Of a stretch of 30,341 nt of DNA, positions 24,839-30,341 are shown in pieces; within the stretch, counting starts at the first letter, position 1, and each line of letters opens with the position of its first letter. The position numbers and the translations under genes are program-made. The stretch covers positions 1 through 30,341 of the forward strand of contig NZ_JAODBU010000015.1 of NCBI RefSeq assembly GCF_025336545.1. Direction: 5' to 3'. Below the pieces are notes generated by a model. The model was not told where the DNA came from and searched no databases. It saw only the letters and a program-made list of their open reading frames with translations. The DNA is from Eubacterium_U album (GTDB lineage Bacteria; Bacillota; Clostridia; Lachnospirales; Lachnospiraceae).

Positions 24839-26436
24839 CATTTAAATATGCTATGGCAGATTCTTCATGTTTAAAAAATGTTTCATTAAATATAGAAAAT
24901 GGTGATTTTGTTGTTGTATGTGGAAAATCAGGCTGTGGAAAGACGACATTGCTCAGATGTTTAAAAAGTGTACTTACTCCAAATGGAGACAAAGCTGGGG
25001 AAGTCTTATTTGAAAATAAAAAAATTGAAGAAGTTGATGAAAGAACTCAGGCAATGAAAATTGGATTTGTAATGCAGAATCCTCAACAGCAGATTGTAAC
25101 GGACAAAGTATGGCATGAGCTTGCATTTGGTTTGGAAAACATGGGAATGGCAAGAGAAGAAATAGGGGCAAGAATTGGCGAGACAGCAGAATATTTTGGA
25201 ATAGCAAAATTATATGAAAGGACGACAAACAGCCTTTCAGGCGGACAAAAACAGTTACTTAATCTGGCGGCAGTTATGACAATGCAGCCTAAAGTAATAA
25301 TTTTAGACGAACCTACAGCTCAGTTAGACCCTATAGCGGCAGAAAAATTTATTCAGATGTTACATAAAATAAATGATGAACTTGGAACTACGGTTATTAT
25401 TTCTGAACATAGACTAGACCAGTTGTTACCTGTTTGCAGTAAAGCCGTAGTTATGAAAAATGGAGAAATTTTAGCTGATGACAATAGTTATAAAGTCGCA
25501 GATAAACTTTATAATACAGAAGAATTTCAATTTATGCCTATACCGGCTCAAATTTATAAAGAGATTGGAGAATTATCTGAAAATATTCCACTTACAGTAG
25601 GTCAGGGAAGAAAATGGATTGAGAATTATGTAAACCAAAATCAGATAATAAAAGAAAATATAGCAAAACAAAATAGATTAATCAACTTAGAGTATGAGAA
25701 TAAAGATAAAAATAAATCTGCGAAAGACATTGCAATCAGTGGAAAAAACATATGGTTCAGATATGAACGTGATGGAGCAGATATAATTAAGGGGATTAGT
25801 GTTAATATAGAAAATGAGCAGATTTACTGCATATTAGGAGGAAACGGTGCAGGAAAATCAACATTAATCAAAATATTGTGTGGAATATTGAAGCAATATA
25901 GAGGACAAGTAAAAATAAATGGCAAAATTGTGTACATGCCACAGAATGTCCAGACAATGTTCCTTCATGACACGGTTATAGATGAGGTTGATGGAAATAA
26001 AGATATTTTAACAAAACTAAATCTGGATAAATATGAAAAAACACATCCATATGATTTGAGTGGAGGCGAGCAGCAAAAGCTTGCAATGGCAAAGGTGTTG
26101 TTGTGTAATCCTGATATTTTACTTTTAGATGAACCAACAAAAGGAATTGATGTAATTTATAAAAAAGAAATGGGAAAAATAATTCTTGATTTAAAAAAAC
26201 AGGGAAAGACGATTGTAATAGTAAGTCATGACGTGGAATTTTGTGCAGAATATGGAGACAGATGTGCTATGTTTTTCCAAGGAAAAATTATTTCAGAAAG
26301 CAGTATAAGAGAAATGATTTGCACAAACAGATTTTACACAACAGTTTCTCATAAAATGGCAGGAGAATTAATTGAAAAAGCAATTACAAAGGAGGAAGTG
26401 GTATGGTCAATGACAGCCGGTTCTATTACGGAGTAG
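24811..26436 (+). CDS. Fused ECF transporter ATP-binding protein (A-A' tandem)
   Basis: A 541-residue protein with two ABC ATPase domains in one chain, as in fused EcfA1A2/YkoD-type proteins. Domain 1: Walker A GKSGCGKTT (residues 38-46), Q-loop MQNPQQQIVTDKVW, signature LSGGQKQ and Walker B VIILDEPT. Domain 2 (from about 320): Walker A GGNGAGKST, signature LSGGEQQ and ILLLDEPTKGID. Both ATP sites look complete. The start at 24811 is chosen for GGAGGA (24799-24804), 6 nt upstream; an earlier ATG at 24769 lies in the EcfT reading region. It overlaps the S component gene by 34 nt. Confidence 0.92.
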   Translation: MAQIEIKNLTFKYAMADSSCLKNVSLNIENGDFVVVCGKSGCGKTTLLRCLKSVLTPNGDKAGEVLFENKKIEEVDERTQAMKIGFVMQNPQQQIVTDKVWHELAFGLENMGMAREEIGARIGETAEYFGIAKLYERTTNSLSGGQKQLLNLAAVMTMQPKVIILDEPTAQLDPIAAEKFIQMLHKINDELGTTVIISEHRLDQLLPVCSKAVVMKNGEILADDNSYKVADKLYNTEEFQFMPIPAQIYKEIGELSENIPLTVGQGRKWIENYVNQNQIIKENIAKQNRLINLEYENKDKNKSAKDIAISGKNIWFRYERDGADIIKGISVNIENEQIYCILGGNGAGKSTLIKILCGILKQYRGQVKINGKIVYMPQNVQTMFLHDTVIDEVDGNKDILTKLNLDKYEKTHPYDLSGGEQQKLAMAKVLLCNPDILLLDEPTKGIDVIYKKEMGKIILDLKKQGKTIVIVSHDVEFCAEYGDRCAMFFQGKIISESSIREMICTNRFYTTVSHKMAGELIEKAITKEEVVWSMTAGSITE

Positions 26437-27044
26437 GTTTATTAATTATACTTATTTCATTTGTTGTATTTGCGTTAGGATTTGAAAAAAGAAAACCGAG
26501 GGCAAGAGAAATAGTAATGCTTGTGTGCATGATTAGTTTTGCAGTTATCGGAAGAGTTATTTTTTACATGACTCCACAGGTAAAACCTTGCGCTGCAATT
26601 ATAATTATTACAGGAATTGCATTAGGTAAGAAGGCAGGATTTTTAACAGGAGCCATGACGGCATTTGTGTCAAATTTTTTTATGGGTCAGGGTCCCTGGA
26701 CACCATGGCAAATGGTAGCATTTGGACTTTTAGGATATATTTTTGGGATTGCATACAGTAAAAGGAATGTGGGAAGTTATATTCCTAAGAAGCAAAAAAA
26801 TTTTATTTGTTTTATGGGGATGCTTGCAACAATAGTTGTTTATGGTGTTATTATGGATACGGCAACAGTTCTTATGTCTACAGACAGTCCAAGTGTTCAG
26901 GCTTTTATAACAGCTTATACTGCAGGATTTATTATGAATGTAATACATGGTATATCAACTTTTATATTTTTATGGTTTATGTTAATTCCGATGCTAAAAA
27001 AGATTGATAGAGTTAACATTAAATACGGAATGTATGTAAAATAA
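26403..27044 (+). CDS. ECF transporter substrate-binding (S) component
   Basis: A 213-residue protein with six predicted membrane helices, the size and shape of an ECF S component. Characteristic pieces are ALGKKAGFLTGAMTAFVSNFF and FMGQGPWTPWQM in the middle, as in S components of the dedicated (group I-like) clusters where S, T and A genes are together. Substrate cannot be read from the sequence; the DUF4430 and toroid proteins in the operon hint at a bulky ligand such as a corrinoid. AAAGGAGG precedes the ATG. No clear terminator follows. Confidence 0.8.
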   Translation: MVNDSRFYYGVGLLIILISFVVFALGFEKRKPRAREIVMLVCMISFAVIGRVIFYMTPQVKPCAAIIIITGIALGKKAGFLTGAMTAFVSNFFMGQGPWTPWQMVAFGLLGYIFGIAYSKRNVGSYIPKKQKNFICFMGMLATIVVYGVIMDTATVLMSTDSPSVQAFITAYTAGFIMNVIHGISTFIFLWFMLIPMLKKIDRVNIKYGMYVK

Positions 27045-27107
27045 GTAGCAAAAAGTATTTATAAAAAACGAGTAAAAATAACACAAAAACAAGTAAAATA
27101 AATATGA

Positions 27108-27135
27108 TTGACATTTGTAAACAAAGTGTTAAAAT
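27108..27135 (+). promoter_or_regulatory. Sigma-A-type promoter of the antiporter gene
   Basis: TTGACA (27108-27113), a 16-nt spacer and TAAAAT (27130-27135). The start expected near 27142 coincides with the base of the hairpin at 27143. Confidence 0.65.
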
Positions 27136-27142
27136 AAACGTG

Positions 27143-27173
27143 GTGCGAAGATGTACATAGTGATACTTCGCAC
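27143..27173 (+). promoter_or_regulatory. 5'-end hairpin of the antiporter mRNA
   Basis: GTGCGAAG (27143-27150) and CTTCGCAC (27166-27173) form a perfect 8-bp stem at the predicted 5' end of the transcript. The TATATTTTTG that follows is a poor T-run, so a stabilising hairpin is more likely than a terminator, although attenuation is possible. Confidence 0.6.
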
Positions 27174-27223
27174 TATATTTTTGTTTCGTATATAAGAAAC
27201 TAATGAGAAAAGAGGTAGGAAAA

Positions 27224-28489
27224 ATGGATTACAAATTTCTTTTAGACATAGCTATTATTCTAGCTAGTACAAAGATTCTTGGTCTCTTCACAAAGAAAGT
27301 TAATATGCCACAGGTTGTTGGTGCTCTTTTGGCCGGTGTTATTTTAGGACCTGCATGTGTAGGAGTGTTAACAGAAACAGACATGATACAGAATATGGCA
27401 GAATTAGGTGTAATTGTTCTTATGTTCTGTGCAGGTATGGAAACTGACATTGAAGAACTTAAACGAAGTGGAAAAGCTTCATTTGTAATAGCACTTTTAG
27501 GTGTTATAGTTCCTTTAGTTGTTGGTGGTGGTGTTGCATATTTATTCATTAATAATGGATATATTGATACATCAGATGTTACAAGTTCAGTATTTTTACA
27601 GTCAGTATTTATTGGTGTAATTTTAACAGCAACTTCTGTAAGTATTACAGTTGAAACTTTAAAAGAATTAGGTAAATTAAAAACTAAATCAGGAAATGCA
27701 ATTCTTGGAGCTGCCATTATCGATGATATTTTAGGTATCATAGCTCTTACAATTGTAACAAGCTTAGCTGACACATCAGTAAATATTGCAGTTGTTTTAT
27801 TTAAGATAGTATTATTCTTCGTATTTTGCGGAGTTGTCGGAGTTATTGTTTATTATGCATTTAAGAAATGGTGTGAAATTAGTGGTAAAGGAATGCACAG
27901 ACATGCAATTATTGCATTCGTTATCTGCCTTGTAATGGCATTTTGTGCAGAACATTTCTTTGGAGTTGCAGATATTACAGGTGCATTCTTCGCAGGCTTA
28001 ATTATATCAATGACTCAGAAAGATCAGTTCATCGCATCAAAATTTGATGTATTATCATATTTGCTTTTAAGCCCAATTTTCTTTGCAAGTATCGGTCTTA
28101 AGGTTGAACTTCCAAAGATGGGACCTGCAATCATTGCATTTGCAGCAGTAATAACAATAGTTGCATTGTTAACAAAGATTATCGGTTGTGGACTTGGCGC
28201 AAAGGTTTGCGGATACAAGAATTATCAGGCACTTAGAATTGGTGTTGGTATGATTTCAAGAGGTGAAGTTGCCTTAATCGTAGCCAGCAAAGGTGCGGCA
28301 GTAGGTCTTATGAGTAACAATATTATGGGACCAATTATTATAGTCGTTGTTATTACAACAATCATTACACCTATTTTATTAAAACCTGTATTCAATAAGG
28401 AAATTATCCCTATTGAAGGAGAAGTATCACTTGCAGATAATTACAAGAAGATTGATGAATACAGAACAGGTGAAAAACAGGATAATTAA
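27224..28489 (+). CDS. Cation:proton antiporter (CPA2/Kef-type membrane domain)
   Basis: A 421-residue membrane protein of the Na+/H+ exchanger superfamily, CPA2 branch. Recognisable pieces are MPQVVGALLAGVILGP in helix 2, LGVIVLMFCAGMETD, the discontinuous-helix region ILTATSVSITVETLKELG, and GAAIIDDILGI with the paired Asp residues of the ion site; MISRGEVALIVASKG lies near the end. No cytosolic RCK/TrkA-N domain follows, so it is the short form. It probably exchanges Na+ or K+ for H+. ATG 27224 is preferred to 27203 because GAGG is 8 nt upstream of it. It ends at a terminator. Confidence 0.9.
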   Translation: MDYKFLLDIAIILASTKILGLFTKKVNMPQVVGALLAGVILGPACVGVLTETDMIQNMAELGVIVLMFCAGMETDIEELKRSGKASFVIALLGVIVPLVVGGGVAYLFINNGYIDTSDVTSSVFLQSVFIGVILTATSVSITVETLKELGKLKTKSGNAILGAAIIDDILGIIALTIVTSLADTSVNIAVVLFKIVLFFVFCGVVGVIVYYAFKKWCEISGKGMHRHAIIAFVICLVMAFCAEHFFGVADITGAFFAGLIISMTQKDQFIASKFDVLSYLLLSPIFFASIGLKVELPKMGPAIIAFAAVITIVALLTKIIGCGLGAKVCGYKNYQALRIGVGMISRGEVALIVASKGAAVGLMSNNIMGPIIIVVVITTIITPILLKPVFNKEIIPIEGEVSLADNYKKIDEYRTGEKQDN

Positions 28490-28518
28490 AATTGACATAA
28501 TGGATTTTAATACATGAA

Positions 28519-28561
28519 ATGTCATAGCTTAATCAAATGGTTAGGCTATGGCATTTTTTTT
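28519..28561 (+). terminator. Intrinsic terminator after the antiporter gene
   Basis: ATGTCATAGC (28519-28528) pairs with GCTATGGCAT (28545-28554) with one G-U pair, followed by eight T residues. Confidence 0.9.
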
Positions 28562-28606
28562 ATGTAAAATTCATATTATTTATAAAAATAAAATGGCAGG
28601 TGCTAA

Positions 28607-29128
28607 GTGAATATTGCAACATTGTCTAATTACATAATTCCCATTTTAATATTAATAATAGTTTTATATGGATTAAAGAAAAAAACGAAAGTGTACATTG
28701 ATTTTGTAGATGGGGCAAAAGATGGATTTGCGACAGTAATAAAAGTTATGCCGACTTTAATAGGGTTAATGGTGGCGGTAGGAATGCTTAGAGAGTCAGG
28801 AACAATGGACTTTTGTGGCAAACAGATTGGAAAAGTAACAAAATATATTGGATTTCCGGGAGAGTTAGTGCCGTTAAATATAGTAAAAATATTTTCGTCT
28901 TCGGCAGCAACAGGAATGCTTCTTGATGTTTATAAAAAATATGGAGTAGATTCATATATTGCAAATGTAGCTTCAATCATATTGAGTAGTACAGAAACGG
29001 TTTTTTACACGATGTCGGTTTATTTTATGACTGCAAAGGTAACAAAGACAAGATGGACTCTTCCGGGAGCATTATTTGCCACTCTTGCCGGAACAATTGC
29101 AAGTGTAATGGTAGCTAAATTAATGTAG
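28607..29128 (+). CDS. spmB: Spore maturation protein B (nucleoside-recognition/Gate domain)
   Basis: A 173-residue membrane protein of the SpmB group, the partner of SpmA in spore core dehydration. It has an N-terminal membrane helix, FVDGAKDGFATVIKVMPTLIGLM, and the Gate-type motif SSSAATGMLLDVYKKYG, then SSTETVFYTMSVYF as expected for SpmB. The start is GTG with AGGTG upstream. It is isolated from spmA by seven genes and by the terminator just upstream; how it is transcribed is unclear, since only about 45 nt separate terminator and start. Confidence 0.88.
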   Translation: MNIATLSNYIIPILILIIVLYGLKKKTKVYIDFVDGAKDGFATVIKVMPTLIGLMVAVGMLRESGTMDFCGKQIGKVTKYIGFPGELVPLNIVKIFSSSAATGMLLDVYKKYGVDSYIANVASIILSSTETVFYTMSVYFMTAKVTKTRWTLPGALFATLAGTIASVMVAKLM

Positions 29129-29178
29129 CTGATAAATAATTTAACTAAACTTAGTGCAAAATTAATATTAGAGACAAG

Positions 29179-29207
29179 TTGAAATGAAAAAAATATAAAA
29201 TTATAAT
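29179..29207 (+). promoter_or_regulatory. Sigma-A-type promoter of the phosphofructokinase-like gene
   Basis: TTGAAA (29179-29184), a 17-nt spacer and a perfect TATAAT (29202-29207). The leader would be about 60 nt. Confidence 0.65.
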
Positions 29208-29275
29208 GTAATAAATAGTGGTAGGACGAATAGTCTGTGTATATGAAATATAGTAATAAATTCGGAGGTGCATCT

Positions 29276-30184
29276 ATGATTTATACGGTTACATTTAATC
29301 CTTCTATTGATTACATAGTAACAGTAGAAGATTTCAAAGAGGGATTTGTAAACAGAACATCTGAGGAGTTAATGTTCCCTGGTGGAAAAGGAATTAATGT
29401 TTCAATGGTACTTAGTAATCTTGGATTTGAAAATACAGCTTTAGGATTTTTGGCAGGATTTACAGGCGACAGTGTTCAGGGAATGCTTACAGCAAATGGT
29501 GTAAATGCTGACTTCATAAAAGTTAATGAAGGTATAACAAGAATAAATGTTAAAATCAGAGCTCAGAAAGAAAGTGAAATAAATGGTATGGGCCCTGGAA
29601 TAAAACAGGACGATATTGATGCGTTATATGAGAAATTAGACAAAATTCAGGATGGGGATATTTTAGTTTTAGCAGGAAGTATACCATCAGTAATGCCTGA
29701 AACAATGTACAGTGATATTATGGAACACTTACAGGGAAAAGATATTAAGATAGTTGTTGATGCAACAAAAGATTTACTTGTTAATGTTTTAAAATACAAA
29801 CCATTTCTTATTAAGCCAAACAATCATGAATTAGGTGAAATATATGGAGTTACATTAAATACAAGAGATGAAGTTGTGCCTTATGCAAAGAAAATGCAGG
29901 AAGCCGGAGCAAGAAATGTTTTAATTTCAATGGCAGGCGAAGGTGCAGTATTAGTTTCAGAAGATGGACAGGTTTACAAGAGTGAATGCCCAAAGGGAAA
30001 AGTTAAGAATTCTGTAGGAGCCGGTGATTCAATGGTAGCGGGATTTATCGCAGGCTATTTAGAAAGTGGCGAATACAAAGAGGCTCTTAGAAAGGGCTTG
30101 TTAACAGGAAGCGCAAGTGCATTTTCTGATAATCTTGCAACAAAACAAGAAGTAGAAGAATTAGGAAAGACATTCCAACTTTAA
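29276..30184 (+). CDS. fruK: 1-phosphofructokinase / PfkB-family hexose-phosphate kinase
   Basis: A 302-residue sugar kinase of the PfkB family, FruK/LacC branch. Signatures: the N-terminal TVTFNPSIDYIVTV, GGKGINVSMVLSNLG (substrate-binding), KPNNHELGEIYG and NSVGAGDSMVAGF with catalytic Asp251. It phosphorylates fructose 1-phosphate or tagatose 6-phosphate with ATP. No fructose PTS or fruR gene is adjacent, so the substrate is not fixed by context and the gene symbol is tentative. ATG 29276 is chosen over 29237 for GGAGGTG (29264-29270), 5 nt upstream. Confidence 0.85.
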   Translation: MIYTVTFNPSIDYIVTVEDFKEGFVNRTSEELMFPGGKGINVSMVLSNLGFENTALGFLAGFTGDSVQGMLTANGVNADFIKVNEGITRINVKIRAQKESEINGMGPGIKQDDIDALYEKLDKIQDGDILVLAGSIPSVMPETMYSDIMEHLQGKDIKIVVDATKDLLVNVLKYKPFLIKPNNHELGEIYGVTLNTRDEVVPYAKKMQEAGARNVLISMAGEGAVLVSEDGQVYKSECPKGKVKNSVGAGDSMVAGFIAGYLESGEYKEALRKGLLTGSASAFSDNLATKQEVEELGKTFQL

Positions 30185-30269
30185 ATTAAAATAAACCTAC
30201 AAAACAGTCCGGCAGATTTTATGAGAGTGTGAAAGTTTTTCTGTAAATTAATATTTAAATATAATTAAT

Positions 30270-30307
30270 AGGCCTTCTATGATAAAATTTATTATTATAG
30301 GAGGCCT
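30270..30307 (+). promoter_or_regulatory. Hairpin covering the ribosome binding site of the last gene
   Basis: AGGCCTTCTAT (30270-30280) pairs with ATAGGAGGCCT (30297-30307), 11 bp with one G-U. The right arm contains AGGAGG (30299-30304), the Shine-Dalgarno sequence of the ATG at 30313. No T-run follows. It may control translation, or be part of a fortuitous palindrome. Confidence 0.6.
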
Positions 30308-30312
30308 TAATT

Positions 30313-30341
30313 ATGGCAAGAGAAAGAAAAAAAGTACACAA
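30313..30341 (+). CDS. Start of an unidentified gene (truncated by the window end)
   Basis: An ATG 8 nt after AGGAGG opens a frame beginning MARERKKVH, which continues to the window edge. Nine residues are too few to identify it; the start is strongly basic. About 130 nt separate it from the kinase gene. Confidence 0.55.

Noticed and set aside
27229..27774. Minus-strand open frame of 181 codons
   Set aside because: It mirrors the antiporter gene, which has a clear family match, promoter and terminator on the + strand.
20650..28500. TTGACATAA direct repeats (20650-20658 and 28492-28500) as insertion-site duplications flanking the 8-kb block
   Set aside because: The sequence contains the common -35 hexamer, is short, and no element ends accompany it; chance is sufficient.
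28492..28520. spmB promoter TTGACA-17-TGAAAT
   Set aside because: The -10 match is poor and the transcript would run at once into the terminator at 28519-28561.

Overview
The window reads as chromosomal DNA of a low-GC, spore-forming Gram-positive bacterium, most likely a member of the Lachnospiraceae or a close Eubacteriales relative. The evidence is AT-rich genes with strong AGGAGG-type ribosome binding sites, a Bacillus/Clostridium-type locus (decarboxylase, NMP kinase, holB, ricT, trmN6, rsmI), an FMN riboswitch on a ribDE-ribBA-ribH operon, the sporulation genes spmA and spmB, a group II ECF transporter and a lipoprotein signal. Species cannot be named from this sequence. Every gene lies on the + strand.

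Layout. 1-230: end of one tRNA, a complete tRNA-Phe and a terminator. 300-7100: an Mrr-like nuclease-fold protein coupled to an Orn/Lys/Arg decarboxylase, then a guanylate-kinase-like protein where Bacillus has tmk, then holB, ricT, trmN6 and rsmI. 7100-15740: an apparent five-gene unit, with a sigma-A-type promoter at 7252 and an intrinsic terminator at 15683. It encodes a membrane-anchored SGNH protein, an MBOAT O-acyltransferase, an acyl-adenylating ligase, an SLC13/DASS anion permease and a secreted SGNH esterase-like protein with Ig-like domains. I infer a cell-envelope acylation system. 15800-19925: the riboflavin operon behind an FMN riboswitch, interrupted between ribBA and ribH by a MITE-like palindrome of about 166-189 bp. 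19995-29128: spmA and spmB, normally neighbours, are separated by about 8 kb that holds a six-gene ECF module and a CPA2-type antiporter. 29276-30184: a PfkB-family 1-phosphofructokinase-like gene. A further gene starts at 30313 behind a hairpin that covers its ribosome binding site.

The most interesting system is 20711-27044. Two DUF4430 (transcobalamin C-terminal-like) surface proteins and an alpha/alpha-toroid (prenyltransferase/terpene-cyclase-like) surface protein are encoded in one overlapping operon with ECF T, fused A-A' and S components. Vertebrate transcobalamin and intrinsic factor consist of the same two domain types (alpha6/alpha6 barrel plus a small beta domain). A bacterial surface capture-and-transfer system for a corrinoid or similar ligand is therefore a reasonable hypothesis, but no B12 riboswitch or B12 gene is present to confirm the substrate.

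Second is the envelope-acylation cluster. Its ligase carries a His in the A4 motif, as acyl/aryl-CoA synthetases do, and there is no carrier-protein gene. It is therefore not a standard dlt operon; an imported organic acid may be activated and attached to a surface glycan. Third is the regulatory architecture of the rib operon: the riboswitch terminator contains the ribD Shine-Dalgarno sequence, and its U-tract runs into a TTG start codon.
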